Shown here one piece after another: positions 55,201 through 64,000 of a DNA stretch of 64,000 nt. The position numbers were made by a program, and so were the translations under genes. Where the stretch lies: contig SMMW01000003.1 in assembly GCA_004794655.1 (NCBI GenBank), forward strand, positions 620,001 to 684,000, given 5' to 3'. Positions within the stretch are counted from its first letter, which is position 1. Every line of letters starts with the position of its first letter. The notes under the pieces are model-generated. The model was not told where the DNA came from and did no database searches. It worked only from the letters and a program-made list of their open reading frames with translations. Origin of the DNA: Marisa cornuarietis. Its lineage: Eukaryota; Mollusca; Gastropoda; Architaenioglossa; Ampullariidae.

Positions 55201-56908
55201 CTCATTTGCAGACATGGTATGATATTTAACACATGTTAAATTGGCTAAGTGAAGTCATGGGTAGTGGCAAATGTGCGTTATATAAACATTGATTTACATG
55301 GAGGTTTGTGGAATAGTCCGCTTATGTAAAGGGAGAACTGTATCACAAACTGCTACATATGAGTCAAATTGTGTGTAAGGAAACACCCCCCTCAAAAAAT
55401 CTGTGTTACCTCTGTCCAGCGAAGATCAGCCAAATCAAGCTCAAACACATATGTTAAGGCATCCTGCCCACTGTCTGAAAACGAATTCTGTCCACCAGCA
55501 ATGTAGAGGATGTTGTTGAGGCTACAGGCAGAAAACTCTCGCAGGCACAATACCGGCAGCTGGAAAGAGGAATGTCTGAGTTCTGAGAACTGTAGCTTGT
55601 GTCGAAAAGTCTCCACGCTGGCAGAGTCTTTATCTGTGAGAGATGCATAAGAAACAGGCAGACAGAAAAACATTGATGGAATGCTGTCATGTGTGCCCAG
55701 AGACACCACCACATCTAATGGCCGCCGAATGTTGCTTTGTTCTGGATGTAAAGCGCGGTAGGATTTAGGATCTGCTTTATAGACTTTGATTTCATTCATG
55801 ATGTAGGCGAGGATGCCAGGGCGCAGACCCTCAGGCACAGTGCTCTCTTCATGATCTCGGACAATCTCTGGCACACGAATATGTCGCAGAATAGGTTCCA
55901 GATGCTTATCACGCTCGCTGCTTCTTGCAGCAGTTCCACACCGCAGCCACTGCTCAACCAGTACAACCAGCTCCCATTCAGACATCACCTGAAAATAAAG
56001 TTGATAAACATGTATCTCCTATCTTTCCTAGGATCAGGGGGAGAGATAACCCCTTTCCTCATCAAAAATGGTTCCATAAAAATAAAGTATTTCATCCAAT
56101 CTCAAATAAAACTTTCAGCCCTTCTGTGACAAAGCTACAAACCTGAAACTTAAATGTCTCCAGATTTTGTCATATTTTTAAATAATGGTTTCATCATTTC
56201 AGTAACTAGCAACTCTGTCTAATCTTATCTCTATCTCTTTCGCTCAGCAACACACAATATGCACCTCAATACACAGCTTTAGAGACCCTGAAAACATACT
56301 GTGACTGTTAGCCTCACCTTTGTGTCGTTGCTGGCCAAGAGATCTTCCAGCAAAGCAGAGGGGAGCTGGGCAAGCCATCCCTCCATGCTGCAAATCTCTC
56401 GGACATGACTGGACATGTAGTTAACCAATGCTTGGCCCAACCTTGTCAATGAGTATTTGTGGTTCAGGACAAGCAGGTCCTCGAATGTCAGTTTGGACAC
56501 AGGCATAGTTCGACAAATGAACTCATCACACACTTCTCGCAAAATAGGTATGTCCAAGTAGTCGGCAGCATCCAAGATCTCGGTCAGGGTACTCATGCTT
56601 GGCTGGTTCTTTTCAAGGAACTCGATGCCTTCCTCCCTGCGTTTCTGGCAGCGGGCCAGCTGGTTGACAATAAGCTGCAGAATGTCTGAGGAGATCAGCT
56701 TGAGACGTAGTGTTTTAGTTTTGGTCTCTTTCATCTCACTGTGCAAGAGAGAGGAGAAATAGCCCGAAAAGCGAGATAGCTGACTAGGATTAACTGAAAT
56801 ATTTTTCCCATCTGAACACAAGCACAGGTAACTGGCATCATCATTTTTGGAAGTTTTAATTCCTGATGGTTTGACTGCCATCTTTGCTTCATTCAGCACA
56901 ACACCCTC
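52231..56908 (-). CDS. BTB-BACK-Kelch protein (5 coding exons, about 613 aa)
   Basis: Probable substrate adaptor of a Cullin-3 ubiquitin ligase, as for most BTB-Kelch proteins. Exons on the minus strand: 56908-56318, 55988-55410, 54206-54029, 53141-52927 and 52536-52231; phases agree. The first ATG (56881, AAGATGGCA) has strong context. The exon is preceded by an acceptor, so a 5' UTR exon lies upstream. BTB is about residues 15-125 (LSRFSGYFSSLLHSEMKE, DILDAADYLDIPILREVCDE-like block). BACK is about 130-240 (LLASNDTKVMSEWELV, then VEQWLR). Five clear Kelch blades have di-glycines LYIAGG, LYAVGG, LYISGG, LFVIGG and VLCFGG; a degenerate sixth may precede them. The specific ortholog is not recognised; KLHL26, 33 and 42 were considered without decision. 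Confidence 0.92.
53368..53434 (+). mobile_element. LINE tail only, same family as 19351-20152
   Basis: TTAAGCGCTAAGAGCATGCT, then CTCTATGAGTGTGAATATGC, GCTATAAAAATCTTC and (ATT)n. About 67 bp: a severely 5'-truncated copy in the Kelch gene intron, antisense to the gene. Confidence 0.85.
53959..54029. repeat. 33-bp tandem repeat including a splice donor
   Basis: GAACTAACCTGCATGTAGCA plus GTGCCTTGATGTT is repeated about twice, with a third diverged copy. The unit carries the donor CAG|GTTAGT of Kelch gene exon 3 (real donor at 54029/54028), so a second donor-like copy sits 33 bp downstream in the transcript. Confidence 0.75.
54283..54790 (+). mobile_element. LINE 3' end with intact reverse transcriptase C-terminus
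   Basis: An open frame of about 90 codons (CPDYFSELLIPYSPSRQLRS, TYGHRTFGYCAAKQWNSLPF, LPTTESFKSALKTHLFLEYY) ends at a TAA at 54551. It is followed by the family 3' UTR, the palindrome-bearing tail and (ATT)n. It is almost identical to the copy at 19631-19940, so both are recent. 5'-truncated and in a Kelch gene intron. Confidence 0.92.
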
Positions 56909-59454
56909 CTGCCAAAAAAAGATATTATTTGTATTATTTATAAGTTATTATTTATTGTGCCAAGCCTTTCAGCAATGTGCACAGATGTTTTGTTCTATAC
57001 ATTTGGCCAACAACACTTGGGAAAAAAAGAATTCTCTTACAAGGTGTATAAATCATACATGAAATGCCTTCTCAAAATGGCTGCCAAACAGGAGAGATGA
57101 TCTAAAATCAAAATCCTCTCACTTCACAGAAAAACTTAGCACATGTTCAATTTCCATGTAGTTCTAGCATACATAGCTAACATATGAAAAAGCAATGTCC
57201 AGATGTTACGATTTCAGGTTCACAAGTACTTAATATCTGTAGTTCTTACATTTAAAAATTAACTGAATGGTAAACACCTAATATACTTTCAATATGTATA
57301 GTTTCTTCAGTTTTATATTGATAAACCCCACAATGGTAGCTCTATACCATTTGCTTAGCAAGAGACCTTTTGGCATCAACTATCAACCATACAATACAAA
57401 TGATGTTTGCTCTCTGCCCCTTGGCACAAAGCAATCAGTACTGCTACATGATAAATACCCTGAGAAGATTATGTCGAATCTCCCAGCTGGATAGTCATTT
57501 CTACTGTTAATAAACTGTTCCACTTCTTTCATTTAAAGTTCTATATTACTTTAAAATTATTCCAAAATGAAGTAACACGTGAAACAAATTCTCCCGGTCA
57601 AAATAAGACTATTCTGTCTGAAAGAGACAAACAACTGAACATCAATACTTTCACAAGACAGAATGAGATCAATATTATGACCTTACTATCATACGAATTG
57701 CCATAGATATGCATGTTTACTTAGTATATATCACTATCTCTCTTGATTTATATCAAGATTATGAAATTACACTTCTCATGCTTTGCATGACATTAAATCA
57801 TGGTTTACTCTTTAAAGAAAACAGCAAATCCTTAAGGCAGGTCATTCAGTTCACATACTTTTTGATGAGGGCACTTTTTAAAATATATTCTGACAACAAT
57901 GTCTGAAAAAATAAGGCATTCTGTTACAATAGACACTTCTCTCACATGATGTCTACAGCCATATGACAAGCAATTTATTCACTATGACCATAATGTTTTC
58001 ACTGAGAACTTTGAAAACTTTGTCCTAATTTCCCATTTTGACTTATAAGAAAATAATTAATTAATAACTAAATATACTGCTGCAAAATAAATCTCAGAAA
58101 AAATACTCCAAGTTTATGTTAGTGGCTGCTTCCCATTTTAGTTCTACACATCAGATCTGAAGTCATTTGACTATAATTTTTAAAAAATGAACATTTTGGA
58201 ATCTATTCACATGCAACATACACACATATGTACACACACAAACACATGTGAGCTTGGGTGCAATCTTGTATCAATGTGTCATCTATATACATAATATATA
58301 AGTTTGGATGCAGTCTGGTATCAATACATCATCTACATACATATATGAGCTAATCTGGTATCAATATATCCTCTACATACATATAATATGTATATGTCTC
58401 TGGTATCAATGTCATCTACTAAGTATGTGGATGACGTTTTGTCTTTTTTCTATAAATGCAGTTCATGTTGGCGGTTTTTTTTTGGGGGGGGGGGGTGGGG
58501 AGTATCTTATGCACTGAAGCAGTCTTTTGGCAATGACCATTTCTTGCTCTCTCTCTCTCACACTTCTCCTTTCATTGTGTATAAATTTTGATTGAAAAAG
58601 TTCATTAAGAAGCACATTCGATAATTGCTATGGTTTGCATACATGTGTGGGTATAGGCAGTATCCGGTGCCATCAGCTGTTTTTGATGGTCGTTTTTACC
58701 TCATTATAATATAAGTTGATTGTAGCGCTTCACAGTTGGAACGTAGTGTCGAAATCCGGAACAAACAAACATGACATGTGCATACCATACACGTGCCTTA
58801 TGGATGTACCTCACGGTTCCTGTTTGCACGTTAATAACAAATATGCGAATCGTTTCGTCTGTACATCTTAATGTCGGCACTTGTGCGATCGTATGGGTGT
58901 AGCTACTGTATGTCAAATTATATTTTCAGTGCCATGATTAATGCAAAAAAATCGAATACTCTGAAAACCAAAAAATAAAAATGAAATGGACAGGTCACAT
59001 AAAAACAAAGGTGCTGCACACCGAATTGCTAATTAAACCTGAAAAATGAATCTCTCTTCATGCAAAACTGTAAATATTACTGATTACGGAAAATCAGTCA
59101 GCAGCATTGCACTCGCGCAGCCGTCTTACAGTTTTGAATGCTAGCTTATAGATTTTTAGTTTTTCCTCGTATGCAATAAAATATCCGCAACATTCTACAA
59201 AGAACATAAATACCTTTGAGCCATTAAGTTTGACTGGTAACTAAAAGCTGCATTCCACCCGTAGACCCAACGCTGACTGCACTTTCAGATACACAATACA
59301 AAGCTATTTATAATGCACTTTTCGTTTCCGAGCAACAGCTATTTTCCAAAAAGGTTATTTCCTTAAGACATGTTATCTCTTTCTGAATATTTCCCCGAGA
59401 ATTAATACTATCACTAAATGATACGAAATAATATGTAAAGCTGGCTAGTAGAAA
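56909..59454. other. 5' part of the Kelch gene and divergent promoter region
   Basis: Probably a 5' intron, non-coding first exon and promoter of the Kelch gene, then the promoter of the gene starting at 59455. 58700-58920 is locally CpG-richer and may hold the non-coding first exon. Near 58260-58420, TGGTATCAAT recurs about every 40-52 bp. A T-run/G-run tract lies at about 58470-58500. No other coding sequence was recognised. Confidence 0.45.
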
Positions 59455-59582
59455 ATGGCGGCACATGGTAGAACTAGTGGTTGGCCTAAAGGACCAAATT
59501 CAGGTGGACCTACTTATAGGTATGGCTCGAATTCTTCATCAAATCAAAACGTCAGTGTCACTTTGGAAAGGACCATTAATCT
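59455..59582 (+). CDS. Candidate first coding exon of an unidentified gene
   Basis: AAAATGGCG gives a good start context. 42 codons follow, beginning MAAHGRTSGWPKGPNSGGPT and ending SNQNVSVTLERTIN. The exon ends at a strong donor CT|GTAAGT with phase 2. The peptide is Gly/Ser/Asn-rich with a basic N-terminus and no family was recognised. It is divergent from the Kelch gene, about 2.6 kb from its first coding exon. The next exon was not found before 64000, so the gene, if real, is partial here. Confidence 0.55.
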
Positions 59583-60254
59583 GTAAGTTATAAATCTTAA
59601 TATTTTTAATACTGCAAGTGCTACATCTCTCTTTTGGAATAGCACTTGTTCTGTCAATGAAATTTCAAAATAGGAGCTGTTCTTTTGTTTAACTTTTTGA
59701 GTGATTTTTTTATATTATACTTGGCACACTAATATTATTATTGAACAAAAATAACTATAATTAATTAAAGTGACAAAAAGCATACATGTTGAAATACACG
59801 CATCGCACTATTCTTGAGGTAGAGTACTACTGCTAGTAATCGATAGCGAAGTATAGCTTCTGAGCGAGGAAACAGCTATAAATAATAGTGTTCACCTTTT
59901 CAGTTTACCCTAACTCTCGCCCATTAAAGTGCATTTATTCATTTTGTCTGTGACTTTATTTTGCCCACTACATTTCTCCAACAAACAGTTACTCATTGCT
60001 TATTGTTCAGTCTAGCTCTAAAACCTCACTTTCATTGTTTTAGTACCGCCATTTACAGACATCTCAAGGCATTTAAAGCATGTATTTGAAACCCTTCACC
60101 GTCACCAAACTCTCTTCTGTTACTGCTTCATATTTCATTAACATAATTTTTTTTCTTTTATTCCTAATTAGAGTCAGGTTTTATTGTTTTAAGGGTGGCA
60201 AGTAAATTTATGTAATGTTTAATAAATAAATAAATAAGTAAAAATAATAAATAA

Positions 60255-60332
60255 ATAATAATAATAAATAAATAGAACATTTGTATAGCACCTTTTTCCA
60301 GCATTAGCCAGACTCAAGGCGCTTAAAATATA
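60255..60332 (-). mobile_element. L2-like 3' tail (variant family)
   Basis: AATAATAATAAATAAATAGA, ACATTTGTATAGCACCTTTT and CAAGGCGCTTAAAATAT form the paired GCGCTT/TATAGC stem layout of L2-type tails, but the sequence differs from the main family. Confidence 0.55.
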
Positions 60333-60998
60333 AACACACAGACATGAGGATAATAATTGTCTCAAAACAAAGAGTTCCTTGTATTTTCAAAGTGAATGCC
60401 GTCTGCATGGATGCAGTCACAACAGCTCAGTTAAACTACCAGCTGCAGCTGAGATTTGTAGTCGTAGTATCAGTGGAATAGTTAGTGGTGGAGGTGGCGG
60501 CACATATAACATAAACATTAAGTTGTTCATTGTTAGCGCACATACGACTGTCACGGAGGTCACATCAACACGTACAGCGCAATAGAAGAAAATAGATGAT
60601 GCAGGAGGCAACGATGTAGACAAGAGATGAGAGAATCAAGTCCATGCTTGTTGACTCACTGAGATTCACAATCTAAAGCAGCGGAAAGAATGTTGCGATG
60701 AAAATATACCGAAGTAGAGCAGAAAGTGTTGAGCAATCTGCAGGGTAATGATGATTTAAATCAACAAGCAAACATCCAGGAGTCGAGATGATGTAGATAT
60801 GGCGTTCACGACCGTCAGACGATAAAGAAGAGAAAAATGGGGCATAGGCTCAGAAAATAGTCCAGAACAGTGACATGTGAAACGCAGCGAAAAGCACAGA
60901 TTAACAGTTATCAGCAAACGCCAAATACGATAAAAACCCAAAGGCACTACATAAAATAAAAGAAAAAGAGCAGAGAGAGCTCGTCCCCTCTAGCAGGT

Positions 60999-61055
60999 AT
61001 GAAGATTTTTATAGCGCATATTCACACTCATAGAGAGCATGCTCTTAGCGCTTAA
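60999..61055 (-). mobile_element. LINE tail only, same family as 19351-20152
   Basis: ATGAAGATTTTTATAGCGCA, TATTCACACTCATAGAGAGC, ATGCTCTTAGCGCTTAA. The shortest copy seen, with no (AAT)n tail. Confidence 0.8.
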
Positions 61056-61195
61056 TGTCACCCATTGTTTTGCCCTAAATCCATATCACCCCACAACCTG
61101 AGTTGAATCAATCCAGCCACAACCATATTCATCCCATGTAAGACCACCTCATCCCAACACCAAAAAACAAATCATCTAAGGCCCAAAAGAGTAAT
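61056..61195. repeat. Third, diverged copy of the ATTTCGTCCC periodic repeat
   Basis: CATATTCATCCCATGTAAGA, CCACCTCATCCCAACACC and AAAAAACAAATCATC match in order the CATTTCGTCCC, ACACCAAAA and TCAATTCGTC elements of the other two copies. It abuts the LINE tail at 61055. Confidence 0.5.
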
Positions 61196-62400
61196 CAAGC
61201 ACTTACGACACGTCAAGTAGTACATACAGCTACAAGAAGATTCTCCAGCTATTGCAGTGCCATCGCATTTCTCAAGCGTAAAGATCTTTATGCAGGCTAT
61301 TCAACCTCTGGTCAGAGAGAGTCATGTAGAACTTTATATGTTTGATTACCAACAATAGCCAAAATTCTGCTAAGAGAAGCAGGCATCAGAATGTCAGAGG
61401 TGCTGAGCTGAAGGTGCAAACTGCATGCTGAGTTAGATGGGCTGGAAGAGATGAATTTTGGACTTAAAACTGTCTCTGTAAATGTATTTTTTCTTTTCTC
61501 TTCTAGAGTCTCACACTTGACGACACTGATGTTACTGTTGTACATGCTTTTTATTCTTGTCCACACACATACACACAGGCATATACACAGATAAGCTCAG
61601 AGAGGAGAGATGTGTATGCAAGTTAACCCATTAGGTTCTAAATAAAACACATACTGACAGCGGTGCTGGTACACAACAGTAATAAGATGTGCTTCAGGTT
61701 AAATGAATACCTGAATAATGACACCTTTTTGATGTTAACCGAATGACTTCATATGCATATAGTATAAACCTCCAAGCACACCTTTTTTTAACCAAAACAA
61801 ATTGATTTAAAGAGAACAGGATGTATATGTGCCATTATGATGTGCGTTTGATAATGAGGATTCTATTAACAACCATTAACAAACCCTTGGTTCTGCCAAA
61901 TGTGTCCAAAACCATAACTATGGAAACAGTAAATAATAGTTTAATGAAACCCTTGTTATTATCTTCTGGTTTTAAAGGTTTAATAGCCTAATTTAGACTT
62001 TGTGTTGTATTGTTTTGAGGCATATGCAAATTTTTAGCCAAAATTTTATATTCTTTACACATGTTAGTCTTGAGTTTTATTCCTCATTATTAACTATTAA
62101 GTATGAGGATTTGGATGCATACAAATCTTTTTAAAGCAAAAAGGTGGACATGTACTGAAGGTTAGCTACATGATGTCATAGCTCAGCAGTATTTGTCATA
62201 ATAGGATGCATTTGTCCATCAAACAGTTTCAAAAATGTATCAAGAGAGTTTTTACTAATAGGCTCAAGAAACCAAATGATTCCAGCAACTTCCTTTCTGG
62301 CACAATTAGCCATATCATTTAAAGGATTAGTAGGGCACAAGATTTTGTTCTATTGATTGGTTAAAGCTTTGTGCATGATGCTGTTTCTCCAAAGTTGAGG

Positions 62401-63090
62401 AAATAATGATGATGATGTCCGTTTGTAATGCGCAGGTATCCATTCAGAAGAATGCTCATTGCACAGCAAAAACAAAATAAATAAAAATATAAGAAAAAAT
62501 AAAGTAAATAAATAGATAAAACACAAGGAAAGTAAAAAATAAAGACAGAAGTGTTTCTTGATTGGTTAAGTTTAAGTCCATCTTAGATAAACAGATGGGT
62601 CTTCAGTCTTTTTTGAAACGTGTTTTGTGAGGTGATGGTGGAGAGTGACGATGGCAGAGCATTCCACAGTTTAGGAGCCGCGTTTTTGAAGGCCCTGGCT
62701 CCAGTGCGCTTCTTGTTTGTGTCTTCCACTGTAGGGAGACAGAAGCGTGACTGGGAGCCAGAGCGCAGGCTACGTGACTGCTGGTAGGGAGGAACTACCT
62801 CTTGCAAATAGTCAGGAGCAGTTTTAAACATGCAGGACTGTGCAATCGAAAGCACTTTGTGGTCAATGCACTTGTTTACTGGGAGCCAGTGAAGGCTCTG
62901 TAGGCTAGGGGTGATGTGCTCAGTGGACCACTTTGCACGGGTGACAATCCTGGCAGCTGTGTTTTGAACTCTTTGGAGTCGATCCAACTGCGTAGCAGGT
63001 ATACCCCACAATGCACTATTACAGTAGTCTAATCTTGATATGATGGTAGCCACAGCAAGTGAGTTGGCAGCAGCTTGAGTCAGCATGGGC
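62401..63090 (-). mobile_element. LINE reverse transcriptase C-terminus, second family
   Basis: An open minus-strand frame (63086-62583, 167 codons) has ISRLDYCNSALWGIP, LDRLQRVQNTAARIVTR, HITPSLQSLHWLPVNK, GARAFKNAAPKLWNALP and FQKRLKTHLFI with a stop. It is the post-catalytic end of a CR1-type reverse transcriptase. The 3' UTR (62403-62582) matches 26755-26965 and ends in (ATC)n. It is 5'-truncated near 63090, and the intact frame suggests moderate age. Confidence 0.9.
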
Positions 63091-63411
63091 CATAGTCTAC
63101 CTTAAGTCCTCCCTTCTGTTCTCAAGACACACGCATACAAACATTACCATGCATACAAAAAGGTTAACAACAGACATCAGGATAATGTTTGGGCAGGTAT
63201 ATGTTGTCAATACCTCAGGCAATAGGAGAGCTGCAAATGTATGTTAATTTAGCATATTGTGACATCAGATGATTTTGACCTATCAGTGAATGTGATATTT
63301 GTAGCTGTGTATCTCAAGAACAGTATTCACTCAGATTAGGGAAACAGCATCTAGAACTAAACTTTACCAAATCCCTGAGAAAACATTTTAAACCCCACTA
63401 TTCCTTTAAAC

Positions 63412-63649
63412 CAGTGGTGCCCAACCTTTTCTCGCCCCAGGCCCACACTCCACATGATATAAAATCTCGCAGGCCAGAACATGGCGGGTTTGCCAGGATC
63501 ATGCTGACGTTAAAAATAAACTATGCAGCGATATACCAAAATGTAAGATTTGGTTAGAAAAAAAGAAATCATAAGCCAACATGAGTGGGCCGCATGAGCA
63601 ACCTTTGCGATCCGGATATGGCCACCGGGCCATAGGTTGGGCACATCTA
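63412..63649. mobile_element. hAT-like MITE
   Basis: The left end CAGTGGTGCCCAACCTTTTC is a classic hAT terminus. The right end GGTTGGGCACATCTA is its diverged inverse. Flanks CTTTAAAC (63404-63411) and ATTTAAAG (63650-63657) form a diverged 8-bp duplication. The interior GGGCCGC and CCGGGCC resemble hAT subterminal sequence. 238 bp, no coding. Confidence 0.7.
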
Positions 63650-64000
63650 ATTTAAAGCATGAGACAAGAACAGACATGTGGACATATATATATATAAATA
63701 GACACCAAGCTATATATGTTTACAACAGAGACATAATGGTCACCGTATATTTATTTTATGCCTGCAGAAATAACCCACCATTCCTAAAGATAACAATATT
63801 GAATGTGCATAAGTTGAATAAATTAAATATTAAATGTTAAAACCTTCAACTTTAGAAAAATATGCATGCATGCTTGTGGCTGTGTTCATGTGTGTGAGCT
63901 GCTACTCATTTTTGCTTGTAGCTTATGCCTGTTACAAGCTAAGGAGCTAAGGACTGTTTGCTTTCATGGTTTCTTGCACAGTTACCCCTTGAGCAACTAC

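Larger units (their letters stand above)
59583..64000. other. Intron of the 59455 gene or intergenic DNA
   Basis: No exon was recognised. Contents named separately: two LINE tails, a periodic repeat, a LINE reverse transcriptase end and a hAT-like MITE. AAAT-rich low-complexity DNA lies at 60220-60280. 60330-60990 may be the body of the element whose tail is at 60255, but nothing in it is recognisable. Confidence 0.45.

Noticed and set aside
58704..58916. 70-codon minus-strand frame upstream of the Kelch gene
   Set aside because: No family match and no clear donor in phase with the BTB exon. At most part of a non-coding first exon.

Overview
This window is metazoan nuclear DNA: AT-rich, with spliced genes (GT-AG introns plus one AT-AC intron), no operons and many old and young transposon copies. 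The five recognisable genes are conserved animal genes. The dense CR1/L2-like LINE fragments, tRNA-type SINEs and small DNA transposons suggest an invertebrate, perhaps a mollusc. That placement is inference; no marker gene here fixes the phylum.

Layout: (1) 830-18906 (+) GPATCH1, a G-patch splicing factor reconstructed in 18 coding exons (1004 aa). Its introns hold LINE fragments, a 34-bp minisatellite and inverted-repeat elements. (2) 19351-21345 (-) a 5'-truncated LINE whose reverse transcriptase coding region has expanded into about 32 tandem 39-bp units. (3) 23331-26345 (-) HSBP1 in 3 exons (75 aa), with a U12-type AT-AC intron and, in intron 1, a TIR element carrying half of a THAP zinc finger. 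(4) 26740-28840 LINE remnants and nested repeats. (5) 29153-35237 (+) INTS13/Asunder (704 aa), with 82% of its coding sequence in one exon and a single downstream intron filled by an almost complete dead LINE. (6) 37554-47175 (+) EIF2S2 (eIF2 beta) in 9 exons (328 aa). (7) 47176-52230 intergenic DNA with a hAT-like MITE, two tRNA-type SINEs and a TTAA-flanked MITE. (8) 52231-56908 (-) a BTB-BACK-Kelch protein in 5 coding exons (about 613 aa). (9) 59455-59582 (+) a candidate first coding exon of a divergent gene that leaves the window. (10) 59583-64000 intronic or intergenic DNA with LINE tails, a LINE reverse transcriptase end and a hAT-like MITE.

The genes do not form a pathway. GPATCH1 (spliceosome), INTS13 (Integrator), EIF2S2 (translation initiation) and HSBP1 (heat-shock factor regulation, WASH assembly) are housekeeping genes; the Kelch protein is probably a Cullin-3 adaptor. 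No undescribed defence or biosynthetic system is visible. The most unusual items are the in-frame minisatellite made from a LINE ORF, the THAP-bearing MITE, a periodic ATTTCGTCCC repeat present three times, and the AT-AC intron of HSBP1. Exon boundaries were inferred by eye from splice signals, reading phase and similarity to remembered family features, without transcript data.
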